A stretch of DNA of 64,000 nucleotides, taken from assembly GCA_016800925.1 (NCBI GenBank), contig JABCPU010000360.1, forward strand, positions 1-64,000. Reading direction: 5' to 3'. Shown piece after piece: positions 21,005 to 33,399 of the stretch (its first letter is position 1; every line of letters begins with the position of its first letter). Source of the DNA: Suillus spraguei (Eukaryota; Basidiomycota; Agaricomycetes; Boletales; Suillaceae). The notes below the pieces were generated by a model. That model ran no database searches and was not told the origin of the DNA. It saw only the letters and a list, made by a program, of their open reading frames with translations. Both the position numbers and the translations under genes were made by a program.

Positions 21005-23792
21005 ATGGTGTCTAAACGTAAGGGGGACAATGTAGAGGAAATGACGTCTCGGGAACGGAAGAAACTCAAAGTTTCAGGCGCTCGGACAATTGCAGTTCAG
21101 CCATCTGCTTCAATGAGTGGTAGTAGTGGGGCTGTCCAATCTTCAGGAAACGCGTTCGCCGGACCGTCAAGTACCACCATTCGATTTGACTGTGAACATC
21201 TTTCGCATATCGTTTCTTTACTTTATATTTACCTATAATAGCTATGCAGGGATTACCTGCGTCAATTGATGTGGAAAGGTTCACAGAGGTATGCGTTTCG
21301 ACCGGTTCCGGTTCTATGTCGTTCGATTGCGGAACACTAGGCTCGAGCGTATGAGATCAATGCCATGCAGAACGCGATAAAGACAGCAGAGTTAGGAGCA
21401 TGTGTCTCACTATGTATGACTACTGATTTTCCGTCTTCAGGGAGAGCGTGACTCATCGCGTATGGCAGACTCTTCCCCGCCATCTACGACGAACTTGAAG
21501 GGTAGCTAGCCATGATGTCCGTCGTGTTCCATTACATTTGCGAGACAAAGCACGCGCCGAGGTGAGTCTTAAACTACTTCTTCGGAAGATTTCCTCATTT
21601 TGCTTGTCAGATGGTGCCTGTCACCCGGCGCCTATCAAGCGTGCACGCTTCAAGCAGGGGAAAACAAAGCGAGTGGGTCGCACCGAATCCCTCTTAAAGT
21701 GACAATGTCAGTAAACACATATGACCCTGTGTACTCCTTAACTTACGGTATGTCTGACAGGCGATAAGACCTGGCTTGAGACCCATATTTGGCACGCCAA
21801 GCGGATGAAGATGGAAAACATGTGGGGGTATATACTCGTTCGTCTCTAGTTGTGGTTGAAGGCTCTTTCTGAATCCTTTGTCTAGGCAGTAACACCGACC
21901 GAGAAATCATTCCGTCCCTCGCATCGAGCCTCTATGCATGGCTCAATCCTGCATGATTCATCGTACCACTCATTGATAGAGCTCAAGGGGCCTGAAAAAA
22001 TCCTTCGGACCGTCCTGGATTTTTGCTATGATCCTCAGTGCACTGGAATGAAGCGGTTGGTCTTTGAAGTTGAAGAGAAGCACGAACTAATTATTCATTA
22101 GATGCATGTCCGGTGCTCGCGTGCTCGAGACAGACCTATATAAATCAAGAAGTTACCCCTTTGAATTGATCGCTCCAGTAACAATCATGTGGCAGCCATT
22201 ACCTGTTGGAAACACGTCGGCACCGACGAACGCGTCCACGGCGGAAGGTTCCTCTAAACGCAGGCGCAAAGGAAAGGACAATGCACCTGCTAACACAGCT
22301 CAACAGAGTCCCACGAGAGTAATCTGGGTGCGTTCGCACCCTGCAGTGTTCGATGACATCTTCGCAGCGTTACAGGGATCTGCTTCCCTGGTCCTTGAGG
22401 CTGAAAAACAGCGACATAAAGATGTGTATGCAGAAGTGGAGATAGCCGACCTGCGAGGCAGCGTGAATGCTCTCGAAATCATGGTGCCTAAAGCAAGTCA
22501 GGTCATCAAGGGCGCCTTGTCTTCAGTTGTAGATGATGACAGACAAGAATTCAAAAAGGTGTGTTCCTTCTTTACCTAGCCTCCTTGTGAAATCTGACAA
22601 TGCAGACAGTTCTGGCCGTCCCTTACTGACCTCCAAACCACCGCGTCCTTACCACGCGGAATAGTCATCGGGATGAAAGTCCTTGACCCACGACTGAAGT
22701 AGGCATTTCAGGCTACCTACTTGTCCACATGAGTAACTTGCCACCTAGGTTTCCGCCTAAGAACGCCAAACTCAGAACAGGCCCCGCGGTAATGACGTTC
22801 CCTGCAGCCATTCTTGCTCAAAGCGAAATCTGGGATGAAGAGAAGCGTTCAGGGCTCAAAAAATTTACATACAAGAAAAATGATCTTGATGCGCGCCGTT
22901 CCAAAGTAAGCACCTCATTGGCCGTCGTACTGAGGTACAATAAGTAACTTGCAAGCAAAGAATCTTGTTCCAGGGACGCCTCTTAATCCCCTTCGTCAAG
23001 ACGACCGTATCCCACTGTTACTCATACAACGCTCGCTCGAATCGCCTTCCAGCACTCATGGTATCCACGGCTGGACGCTTGTTTTTCCCGCTGGGTGGTG
23101 TATGCCTTTCCTCCCCTCACTGATACACACTGGCACACGCGTCGGCGGGCAGCGAGAGCGGGCCTCACAAGCCTTCGAAGCAGGTGCTGCGTATTGTCCG
23201 AGAGATTTTCCTTGTACAGAGTTTTACAACAAATACTGGGACGAGCGCGCCGTTAAAGAAAAAGCGAAGTGGGACAGGACGCCACCAGCGAAGAGGGCCA
23301 ATTATAAGAAGCTTGGTACCCGTAGCCCATGGCGGGCGGATTGGAAGTTGTGCTTGGGCTCCCAGTGATGTCCGGCGTAGATGAGAACCTAGTGCCGGCA
23401 CAAAGAGGGCCTCAGGATGCGATGGAGGTTGACAAAGCACCAAATGTTCGCCCGTGGCTACTCCGTGGTCCCGAAGTGCCGGCTATCCTCGAAAAAGCAA
23501 CACAAATGTCTAATCATGCCGCAGGTCTCCTTGCGGAGATCAATAGGCTTCGGACGAAACGTGGCATGGATGTACTCGATGCAAGTTATCGCCCCGAGGA
23601 TCTCCTGAAAGGGGCATTGGTCATGGTCCGTTTGAAGATGGTCCGTCGTGGTGGCGCCCCGAATGACCTCGCCATTATCCACCGCATTGATGATGCCGAA
23701 GCCAAGAAAATCATCAAGGAGAATGGCAAGATGCGAGAGTGTGCAGATGCAAATGAGGTTCGTCACTTGTTCTCTTTGATCTTCTTTTGACA
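21005..23792 (+). pseudogene. POP1: POP1-like (RNase P/MRP protein subunit) pseudogene
   Basis: POP1 is the large scaffold protein of RNase P and RNase MRP, acting in tRNA and rRNA processing. Ordered exons match it: MVSKRKGDN, LPASIDVERFTE, YEINAMQNAIKTAE, VWQTLPRHLRR, ASHDVRRVPLHLRDKARAE, WLETHIWHAKRMKMENMWGY, the SHRASMHGS region, LETDLYKSRSYPFELIAP, then the C-terminal GWTLVFPAGWCMPFLPSLIH and RADW. Lesions: an in-frame TGA near 21494 inside the LRRR-ASHD block, a one-base frameshift near 23342 (ADW then EVVLGLPVMSG in another frame), and loss of the last exon where it runs into the ERG26 tail near 23785. POP1 is essential, so an intact copy must exist elsewhere; this is an ectopic duplicate. 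Confidence 0.8.
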
Positions 23793-25227
23793 CCCTCCTC
23801 CAACCCGACTTCCGGATCGTACCCAAGCACACGCCTTGCTTTCTCAATATTGTGGTACCTCGTAGCACAGCTATACCCAACCCTATATCGCGTGAATCCA
23901 GCCTCTTTCCTAATCAAGGACACCCAGCACTCCGAAAGAAAGCCCAGCACCATCCCAAAGCTCCTAGGTATTACCCACACAGACCTCTGCGACCGCTCCG
24001 ATGCGCCCGACGGAGGCTTCGACGAAGGCGGATCGAGCGCAAGCCATATAACGCGCATGAAATCCCAAAAGTACATTGGCTCGCCGTTCGTGATAAAAAA
24101 CACCTGCCCCGCAACCTGCAGTGGTGAGCTCTCTGCCAGATCAATGGCATTATCAGAGAACTGGTCGAACCGGGAGCGTATGATAGGGTGCGCGGGAGCG
24201 TGTGGATCAAGCGGAGCGTTGAAGGCTGCCTCCATTTCGGCGGCATTAGGCGGCAGCGTGACGTAAGGCCCTAGAGGCCGTGCTTCGCACGTCGGGGCTC
24301 GCTTCGCTTTGATTGTTGCACTGACAGGCTGGAGGGCGCGGTCAAGATGAAGTTTGGCTTTAAGGGACTCAGTGGTAAGGGTCTCTTGTGAAGATGTAGG
24401 AACTGAGAAAGGGGACAGCTTGTCAGCGGCTATTAGATGTGCTTTAGCGAGGTTACCGACATAGGTGTAGTCGAAGAGGTTATTATTGTCTCCAACTTGG
24501 AAATGGGTTTGTCCACGCTGGTAGGTCTGGTAGAGGCCCGCCATCATTTGACGGTCACCCTCACTGAAGACCATCACGTTGTGTCAAGATTTACTTTCAT
24601 TGGTTGATATGAAGAAATGACATACCCAAAAATGCCTGCAGGTAAAGCAACAGTCAGTAGGCCACCCTTGCCGTTTGCCCCGAGAATGAGTTTCTCTCCC
24701 TGTGCTTTTGAGTCGTTATATGCATCACATGGCTTCTCCGGGATTGGAGCACGCTCGTCGAGGTTGACGACGTCACCACCATCAAAAACGACACCGGCAC
24801 TCTTGTGTACACTAGCTTTGTCACACCGGCAGTCTGCGCTGCGCTTATGACAGCTTTGCAGCCATCGACATTGACTTTATAATATATGCTTGGATCTTTG
24901 GCGCCATGTGGCGGTGAAGCGGTATGGATTATGCAAGTCGTACCGGTCTGCAGACTTTGGAATGACTGCAGACTGCAGTCATTCCAACAGTAAACAGACG
25001 TAGAGAAGGAAAATGAGTTAGCGCTCTCTGAGCGTACAAATGAGTGAAGTAGGGCACACCTTTTTCAATACATCAAGTAGTTGGAATTCGTCCGTAATAT
25101 CAGAATAAAAGTCAACATCATGATGTCGCTGGACAATGTCCCCACGAGCTAGAAGGTGCTCGACGATATGACGGCCAACAAAGCCACTACCTCCAATGAC
25201 GAGATAAACCTCTTTTGGTTGTGACAT
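23787..25227 (-). pseudogene. ERG26: ERG26-like sterol-4-alpha-carboxylate 3-dehydrogenase pseudogene
   Basis: ERG26 is an NAD-dependent short-chain dehydrogenase of ergosterol C4 demethylation at the ER. Exon 1 (25227-25060) starts MSQPKEVYLVIGGSGFVGRH with the nucleotide-binding GGSGFVG motif. Exon 2 (24947-24626) has CIIHTASPPHGAKDPS, YYKVNVDGCKAVI, GVVFDGGDVVNLDE and the catalytic-type YNDSKAQGEK. Exon 3 (from 24563) has GDRQMMAGLYQTYQRGQ and YTYVGNLAKAHL. Lesions: one base missing near 24800 (TKLVYT then AGVVFDG out of frame), one residue missing before PAGIFG where family members usually have RPAGIFG, and loss of the C-terminal tail after LEEGVKR at the junction with POP1. The gene is dead here. 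Confidence 0.8.
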
Positions 25228-26720
25228 GAAGGGTGAATGTAAGAGAACTCTGGCTGATGCCGCCTGGTACCGTAACCATACTAAGCAGCCTAAATTGTAA
25301 ATGTAATGGCGCCGGGTCTTCGGAATGTCCCGACTCCCGAATTCTAGGTACACTGCGGAAATAACCAGTGGACATGTCTGCCTAGACACGATCCGTACCT
25401 TGTAATGTATCTATACACAAACTAGACTTGGGGAATTTGGACGCCACAGAAATCAAACTTTAGAGAAAACCGAACGGATAGAGGCGATACCAGGTAACCA
25501 ACTTTAGATACAAGCACTGACCACCAAACTACATATATCCGAATACCCGGCAGGATGTAGAAGTACATACTCATCCAATACGCTGTTGTATGAGTACTTG
25601 GCGCAGAAAATCAACAGCTCTTTGTAAAAGGCATTCGGGAGATATACGCATATGGAGGAGCAGCGACATGTATATGTTCGCTACTGGAAAAACCACATGT
25701 ATAATAGAACATATCATGCCTCACCATGACAGCGCACAGACTGCTCTATTTTATCCGCCAGTTCTGCATGGCGCGTATGAGCGTGAGGATCATGAACCCT
25801 GAGGGAGTATCTGTCAGCGTGCGCTTGTACATGTGTACGCTCCTGTTTACCCACCCAGCTCGAATACAGAAAGGAGAAGAAATGGTTTGAAGAGCTGGAG
25901 ACCACTCGAGCTCCAGGAGCAGCATGTGATACCTGGGATTGCACTAAGTGCGTCTGCGGAAGTGGAGGTTATTGAATGGTAGTGGAACACCAGGGAGAGG
26001 TGAGAATGTGCACATGGCAGTAGTGGCGAATGTAATGCCAATGCATGTTCCAACAAAAGTCTGGCTGACGCATATATCACTGGCTTTAGCGTGGACGAGT
26101 AGGTTTGGGACTCACAAGAGCAGTGACTAGCATGGCTGCAAGCAAGATCCTATTGGTGTTCCAGAGCGCGCATGTTCTCAGGACGAAAAAGCCTGATGAA
26201 CCAAATTAGAAACATACATATCTTATTCTTACCCTCAGAGCAAATTATTTAATTATTAAATATTAATGGCTGATAGCATGCCGAGACCTGTGAAAGGAAA
26301 TTAGTACCCCCTGATTCGGTGAGGTACGTGGCAGATACCTAGCGAAGTCAAAGTCAGGGGGTAATAAATCATACTATACCTTGTAGAGACGCCTGTCAAA
26401 AGGCCTCGTAGATGGCATGGTTCACCCGAATATAGCGAAAACCTTGTAGGGAAGACAGCAAGTCTATGCAATTAGCAGTGTGACAGTGGCTGTTGTGGTT
26501 AGGGTTAGAGGTTTCGGTGGAGGTATGTTCAAATTCTACACCCACCAAATACGTACAAACACTTTGCGTTCAAATCAAGGAGTGAACTTTTCAATGCAAA
26601 CGACTGTAATAATTGCTTACTCAGAGTAGCAAGATTCGTGACGCGTGACGTTTGTGGATTGTTGTCCACTAGCAATCACCGAGCAAGCTTTTTGCTCTCT
26701 TACCTTTTACATCTACACAG
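25228..26720. other. No supported gene; one small inverted repeat
   Basis: Short frames only. An imperfect inverted repeat (TTAGTACCCCCTGA near 26301 and TCAGGGGGTAATAA near 26354) could be the ends of a very small element of about 70 bp. Two TTAGGG-like units at about 26498 are too short to mean a telomere. Confidence 0.35.
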
Positions 26721-26800
26721 ACTCTTGGAACGACGACGTTCCCGGAATCTTCGTAACCTCTTGTAGAGAATCTTGGAACGACGACGTTCCTGGGTTTTAT
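26720..26800 (+). promoter_or_regulatory. Two tandem GGAACG-ACGA-CGTTCC hairpins upstream of C1
   Basis: Perfect 6 bp stems with an ACGA loop at 26727-26742 and 26775-26790, spaced 48 bp. The outer flanks of the second (AATCTT and TGGGTT) can also pair after a mismatch. The same core occurs three times upstream of C2. Placement just before the C1 start suggests a leader RNA structure or a palindromic protein-binding site. Confidence 0.55.
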
Positions 26801-26844
26801 GTGACTTATCGTGAACTTGTTCACTCCTCCCCAACGTTAACATT

Positions 26845-29800
26845 ATGCCCCATGCGCATAGAGGTCGATGTTCCCCACTTCAGCAATTAGTAAACGAACT
26901 CTCTCCGCGGTGGAGAATGACCAGTAGGAAAACCGATGGTCAAGAGTACGTGTGGGTAGCCATTAATGCGATACACCCAAGGGTAGGACCAGCCCCTCCG
27001 CGACCTGACAAGAGAACGGACAAAACATTCAGTAACGGCGTCCTTCAAGACCATGACTGGTCAACCACTCCAGACTACTGGGACAATTTGAGGCCGTACC
27101 GAGCATACATTCCTGCGCTGCCAAACACTCGACTGTTCCCGGACAGCAGTTGGATCGTCACGGCCTGGCCCTTAGGCAGTGATTGGGGGGTTTCAGAGTC
27201 CGGAGGTTGGCGCTTATCTTCGGAGATGCGCACCAAGCTTCTGGCAACCCGAGCAAATGCCAACACACTCGTTGGCGCAATCATTTCAGCTTACAAGCCT
27301 CGGTACATTATCCCCGCAGAGTTGCGGTTGGGTTGGATAGACAGCTCATTCCCCTCTGAAGAGGCGTTATCCGCACCAGTTGGTGACGCGCGCCGACACA
27401 TTCTGGACCAGTACGGGTTCATAGTCTACAACTTGCGTCAAGACCCGCATTGGCGCACACGCTCTAGCTTGCAGGGGCACGTACTCAGGGTGGCCAACAC
27501 CGGCCTTGAGTTCTGTTGGCACGTGGGATGCATCGTGGATTTCAAGAGGATGGAATTTTCTGTCTCAGAATTGCATGATCTCATCTCTTGTGGCGTACCT
27601 GTACACTATCAATGGTTCCCCAACGACGGTGGACCTTTTGACCCACGAGCACTTGGGGCCAGCGACTACAACTTCCTTCAGAAAATAAGACAGAACCAAC
27701 CCGAATGGCAGCGGTCTACAACGGCGCAAAGTGCCAACCCTACGGATTCTCCAACCGTCCCTCCACCTGCACAAAAAAAGGCGAAGTACTTCAAAGCTAG
27801 CGGGCGGTTCAATACCGACAAATGGGAAGAAATATCGAAAAACGCATACAAGGAGCTGTCGAAATGGTGCGCGGCGGAACGGGTGAAGCTACCGACGAGA
27901 GAAGTATTCGTCGCCTACGAGTACGAAGGAGATGATGAGGAAGACGTTGCGCCTGTGGGATCTGTCAGCACAAAGGAGATGGCTGCCTATGTGCTTGGGT
28001 TAGCGGCTCAGCCGAAAGTAAGTTTCTCGACCCCCGCATTTAAGAATCTCGAAACTGACGAACCGATGAAGCCCATTTCTGCATCATCATCATCATCATC
28101 ATCAGCGACGCCGGCCGTAACGACTGGGGGATCCTCTTCTTCAGCCCATCACAAACCTGCGCATGTCGCAAAGGATTCCCTTCCAGTGGTAACGTCGACC
28201 GAGTCCTCTTCGGATTCTCCTTATGTCGCAATATCGACCGCAGTGCCCTCCTCTTCGGAGAACATCAAATCAGAGAGTTCTCTCGCAGTATCAGCGTCAA
28301 TTGCTGTGAATGCCTCTTCTGAGAAGCAGCATCAAGGCCAACGTCCAGCGACTATGTGCACCGAGACGGCGCCTAACATCGACATTCTCACCCGCTCAAT
28401 ATCGCCTGGGGTCGAATCAGCCGTTTCCCTAGGAGAAGAAGACGAAGCATTCTGTTCATTTGGTTCCACTCCATCGCTACGACCCTCATCACCTGGAATT
28501 TCAGTTCCACCACCGGCTTCGTTGGCCACAGTTGCGGCTGTTGGAAATCACAATCCCAGGAATGAACGGACGTATCAGCAGGAATCGAACCGCTCTTGGC
28601 ACCATGATCGCGATGATTCGTAAGTCTTGTCATCGTCCTAGTGTACTTCCAAGCTCACTCCAGGGATAGGCGTAGACCCGTACGCAGGGATTTTAATGCT
28701 CTACTCATAGAGAATAACCGTCGCGATGACCGGTAAGTCCTGGAATCTCATATCCTAACTCCCGGTCTCACTTGGTGATCGTTACAGACACTCATACAAT
28801 GACGGTTATCGCAGACGTCGGAATCACAGTGGCGCATATCCCATGCCAATGGCACATGGGCGTCCTGCGGGTCCAATCGTGTCCTCGTCTTTATATCCCC
28901 GTTCCTACGTGACTTCTTCGTCTTCGCGCCTCCCACTCCCACATCATCAGGAATGCTCGGCGTTCCCAGATGATAATTCCTGCAGCTCGAGGAAGCGCAC
29001 GATCTCATCTGTATCATTGCCATCTAGAGCTGAAGAGAATAAGAGACCACGGGTGGCGGCGCCCCCTACGTCCTCGCGTCCGACTCTCATGGACAGGCTT
29101 CGAGACGTCGTGGCTTTCCCTACGGCCTTACCCCCTACGCTGATGGATAGAATACACGACGTCGCAACTTTCCCTATGGCCTCACCTCCTGTGCCTGAGC
29201 CCTCGCCGCCTCAACAGCTCCCATCGGCACAAGTTCAAATCCTCCCGGTTCTAGCAGAAGTTGGGCTACCACTTATCGCAGAATCTTACCAGGCCAACGA
29301 GCTGCAGATCGATGAGCCAGTGTTCATGACGGGGATCACGTTCCCTGCGGCTCCAGTGCTGCGTTCGGGACGTTTGACTACGACGTTCCGATCTGCCATC
29401 CGGGTCGTCTACGATCAGCTTTCCAACCCAAACGCGTCTCCAGCAGACACTATATCAACTCTGCTGAGATCTGGGGCACCGTTCCGAGTCCTCGCACCAT
29501 TACCCAACACGGCACCTCAACAGCTCGCAGTCGCGCCATCGTACCTATTGAGGAGGAACGTGTTTCAAGGGTTTGATCTCAAAAATCCGGGATACTGGAA
29601 CATATACACATCCCGGGTTAGTGATCTTCTCCGTCGCCCATTCGCTCGCCGTTTCCTCACGCTAGGAGGGATCATGTGGCGCATTGCCTTGCAATTTGGC
29701 CCTAATATGCTGGTCCAAGAAGCGTTGGCGGGTCCCTCCTCAGCCGTCACTCTATGGGGAAGCGGCGAATCGGTCGGCAATCTTTGGGACGACTTCGTAA

Positions 29801-30105
29801 CCCCTGAGGAAATAGACACGTTGCTGGGCCGTAGTCGTTCAGGTCCGGAGAGTTGCTGGCCTCCCAACGACCTTTGGGGTTCCTCCAAGAAGTGGAGAGG
29901 GTTTTGGTCGGACGCTGACGAGATGTGGTTCCAGTCACATCTGGCGAACTTGTCGTCCGGGAATCTTCAAGCACCCAAATCCCGGAGAACTTGGAAAACC
30001 TGCTTTCGACCAGCAAAGTCGGACGCGCCTTCGGAAATCTATGCGCAAGAGTTGTTCAGGAAATTAGGATATGACATAGTTTGCGCCCCAACTTGGGACC
30101 TATAG
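26845..30105 (+). CDS. Family C protein C1, fungal protein of unknown function
   Basis: Exons 26845-28619, 28664-28732 and 28788-30105 join in frame to 1053 residues. The N-terminal domain has VWVAINAIHPRVGPAPP, PYRAYIPALPNT, RRHILDQYGFIVY and GVPVHYQWFPNDGGPFDPR. A Ser-rich linker, including a (CAT)n-encoded serine run near 28083-28103, and a basic RRRRN stretch follow. The C-terminal domain has SGRLTTTFRSAIRVVYDQL, ARRFLTLGGIMWRIALQFG, ESCWPPNDLW and a Trp-rich stretch. The LGGI-WR-LA and Trp-rich blocks recall a large uncharacterised Agaricomycete family. No catalytic motif is seen. The 69 nt second exon is Arg/Asp-rich (DRRRPVRRD, NNRRDDR). The ATG was chosen because C2 shares the SPLQ-LV block just after it. 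Function unknown; the gene appears intact. Confidence 0.62.
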
Positions 30106-30194
30106 TTCGTAGAATACGAGTTACCGTACGTTACTTGAGAGGAGGGGGTAACCTTGTAACGATCATCAGTATGCTGTTGAATCTGCACAAATAT

Positions 30195-30365
30195 TATTTG
30201 TGCCCCCCCGAAACAAAATGTGTGTCCCCCCGAAAATAAACCTGTGTGACACCAAAAAAGGCAATTGTGTCGCCCCCCAAAACTATTGTGTCGCCCGGAA
30301 AACTACATCATGTGTCGCCCCAAAATTGTATCATGTTGCCCCGAAAACAAAAAGTGGGATTCCAA
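30195..30365 (+). repeat. Degenerate C-rich tandem repeat
   Basis: About seven units of roughly 20-25 bp each have a TGTGTCGCCCC core followed by AAAAC/AAAT, for example at 30219, 30266, 30288, 30310 and 30333. It lies 90 bp downstream of the C1 stop codon. No coding meaning is apparent. Confidence 0.55.
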
Positions 30366-30587
30366 CAAAATATTTGACAAAGTGTGTTTTGTCATCGTAA
30401 AGCTCATTTCCACCCCAGGCTTACAAGAAACAAATCAATTAAAAGATTGTAGTAAGAGACAGTTACTATGTATGATTACCAGAATATAAACAGATAGAAT
30501 AAAGTCCATATAAAAGGAGTATAACAATACTGTCAATTGGCGATAGGTATGACTTGGATGATATAGGTGCAAAATAATCCCGAATTA

Positions 30588-30860
30588 CATCAGGAAATTC
30601 ACACATTCCTTAACATGCTTAATCAGCTTAACTCACTTATCTCAAAACTTGTTTGCTCTCTCTCACATCATTCACCTGGCATATCTTATATTTTTTGAGT
30701 GCGAAATACAATAAAACATGTATATTAATATATCTCAACTTTTTTTTTCTGAATTCATTCACATTGAAATTTTGGACAAGTAGATTCAATTTCACCAAGG
30801 CAGTTAAGTGTAAATAAGTCCGCATAAGGGCATGTCAAGGAATGTGTGAATTTCCTGATG
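30588..30860. mobile_element. 273 bp MITE, copy 1
   Basis: Termini CATCAGGAAATTCACACATT and its inverted complement form an approximately 30 bp TIR with one mismatch; the flanks are TA and TA. The interior has no open frame of note. Copy 2 at 35089-35361 is the same length and differs by one base in what I compared. TA duplication and short AT-rich body fit a Tc1/mariner/pogo-derived MITE. Confidence 0.85.
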
Positions 30861-30873
30861 TAAATGATACTAG

Positions 30874-32540
30874 CTAGAAATCAAAGAGACGATTCCCTTC
30901 CCATGGGTTATCGAGACTGGGATCAAGAACAAAGGACCCAGAGGCCTGCAAGGTTGGGGGGTCATCAAGACTGGAATCAATAATGAAAGATGGGGGTGTT
31001 GAGGCAGGCCCCAAAGGGGTGAGGCCAGCCTCCACAGGTTGCTCTGGCTCAGCAACAACCTCTTGGGTATCTAAACTGAAGGAACCGAAGAAGTTACCAG
31101 TGTATTTGTCATCACTTGCAGTCAAGTCAACTATTGTGGCCGATTCAGAAAGGTTTTAGAGTCTGATGCTGGCAGAATCTCATTGTCAGTTCCTGTCGAC
31201 ACTAATCATAAAATTTCAACATGAGTCTGACTGATAATCAACAACAAAAGCAATGTACTATACCTCGACAATATTTGATCTTGCGAGGGGGCACTGATAA
31301 GCTTGACTCAGATGAGGTGGAGCTGTCTTCCGAGTCACTGGATATACTCTCAGACTCAGTAAGATCATGATATGCTGAGCTAGATGGGAGAGTGGGCATC
31401 TTCTCCTTCCCTTTTGATTTCGCCCACTCTTGCAACACTGATGATGGAATGCTTTGGCGAGTGGCTAAGAAACAAGTTATTCATAGTCTGTGAAGTGAAG
31501 AAACTGAGGACTCACCTAGAATGACAACATTTTCTCGAAATCCACCTCTCTTATTCGTCCTTGTATTTTGTGCCACCAATGTCCCATCAGGGAATTGAAT
31601 ACCAGGAGGAATTATGATCCTGCACTTCTCCTTGACTGTTACGAACTGGGGTGGCGTCACCAGCGACAGTGAAAAGACACAGACGGTCTGCTGGGAAGTT
31701 CTTACAATGCCCAAAAGAGGACAAGGTGAAAGTACAAGGAACGTGTTCCGAGTACGATCAAGGGTTCAGCCTCAGAGACAAGTCTAAGAGGTATCCGCGA
31801 GAATAGAGACTAAGGCTAAGGAGTGCTTAGACTTAGAGACGATTCAAGACGACTTAGGTTGGAGACCTAAGCGAAGGAGATTCCAGGTAAAACCCAGTAA
31901 GATTAAAGTAGGGAATCTACTACAAGTACACTGTGCTTAAATAGGCCAATATGTGCGCACAGACCAAGTATCCGTGAGAACGTAACTGCGTATCCTAGTA
32001 AGGAAGGCATGTATCATACAAATGCGTTAAGCATATGAGTCAGAGTCACGTAACAAGATATACAAGTAAGGAAACAAAGGGGAAAATGAATAGGGGCACG
32101 TACGATTGTAACATTGACACAAAGATAGTATTGGGGTAGATGTCGAAATATCTCATCTTCATGCTCCTGGTAATCTGGATTCAGCAACTTTGGCAAGGCA
32201 TCAAGATAAACGAAGAGTCATGGGAAAAATTTCTGAAGCTCTAGGTCGAAGAGTATGAAAGACCAGTTCTTGCTGATGACAATACCATCGACATGATCTG
32301 TGATGGCTAGTCTCATGACCTCAAGAGTCTGGACCTCTACCAAAGTTGGGATTTGGGGATTACAAAGAACAGGTGTCAGAAGTGGAATGTATGAATGCAA
32401 GGTCTTCTTAGGCTGAACAGTAATCAGCAACCTTAGCCAATAGCAGTTAAGATATCAACTACCCACCTGTTTTGTCCCACAAGGAATGAAAATTATTTCA
32501 TCAGCTACAAACTGGAAGTCGAGAGGGCGAGCTGACTTTG
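30874..32540 (-). pseudogene. Hypothetical fungal gene D, interrupted by a solo LTR
   Basis: Exon-like blocks in minus order: QTLEVMRLAITDHVDG (about 32320), LLNPDYQEHEDEIFRHLPQ (about 32180), CRIIIPPGIQFPDGTLVAQN (about 31620-31560), a Ser/Glu-rich block with LPSSSAYHDLTESES (about 31400), and a last exon with IVDLTASDDK ending at 30874. The frame before 32119 and after 31631 is the same once the LTR and one copy of its TTGAC duplication are discounted, so one exon was split. I do not recognise a function; an IVDLT motif could be SUMO-interacting. The MITE starts 13 bp past the stop. Upstream exons are uncertain. Confidence 0.5.
31637..32113 (-). mobile_element. Solo LTR, Gypsy-like, 477 bp with 5 bp TSD
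   Basis: The element begins TGTTACGAACTGGGG and ends TTGTAACA (TG...CA ends with a TGTTAC/GTAACA inverted repeat). It is flanked by perfect TTGAC at 31632-31636 and 32114-32118. A 5 bp target duplication and TGTTACG start are typical of Gypsy-class LTRs in fungi; no internal region is present, so recombination left a solo LTR. Strand is arbitrary. Confidence 0.82.
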
Positions 32541-33399
32541 ACTAATAAACAAACATTCCAAGTCAGTTACCTAAGTGACAATTCCCTCTTAAATATGCTG
32601 GCACTTACTTTATGGACAATCTGAGCCTTAGACCTGCTGTGCAAACGAGAAGCAGACTTTAAACCTTGACAATAGCCAAAGATGCTGAGTATTAGACACA
32701 TCTAGTCCATGAAGCCTCTCAAGCTGATAGAAAAATGCCAGTGCACGCCACATGCGGGCAAATTGGGTGCCAACCTCAACCTAGGATCGTTCAATCCTGC
32801 TGTTGTGAGTTGATCTAATGAGGAGCAGATTTTAACTTAACTGATGCAAGCAATAAATGTGTGTTTACTCACGATCCCCACATAAGGCTTGCACAGTTAG
32901 GCCCTCTGGTCATGATCATGTACACTGATACCTTCACACAATCAATTTTCACTTCTGCTGGCCCCTACACTTTTCAACCACCACCATGCCCACAAAATCA
33001 ACAGATCCCAGCCATCTGAGGCAATGTAAGTGATATCTTGCCATCATTATCTAGGCTAACATACTGGTGGTGCATAGACTTTGAGCATCTAGCTGGAAAT
33101 GCATGCTTTATGCATGCACTCCCTACATCTCATGCACTGCTCAAAACAACACTTTTCTACTATTAATCTTTAAACTAATACATGCATATGAATCAATAAA
33201 TCATAAGTACGCCCTACAAACTTGAATGGACACAATCTAATAAGAAACAAAAGAGATATTTTTTTGGTGGTGACACTGCTGGTGTCACTCTCGCTGTCAC
33301 CTGCTGGTACTGCCATAGCAGAGTTTCAAATCCAAACACGCTATCAGTAATGCATCTGAATGTGTATATGGGCGAGTAGGCATGCACTCGAGTTGTTTG
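32541..33399. other. No supported gene
   Basis: AT-rich spacer between gene D and the pogo remnant. It may include unrecognised 5' exons of gene D or the degraded 5' end of the pogo element. No terminal repeats were found here. Confidence 0.35.

Noticed and set aside
26498..26513. Telomere-like GGTTAGGGTTAG
   Set aside because: Only two units, internal, with no further repeats; chance occurrence is likely.
26645..26890. Short ORF with repeated SWNDDVPG as a peptide-repeat gene
   Set aside because: The same DNA core before C2 falls into other frames (VGTTTFPDS), so conservation is of DNA or RNA structure, not of the peptide.
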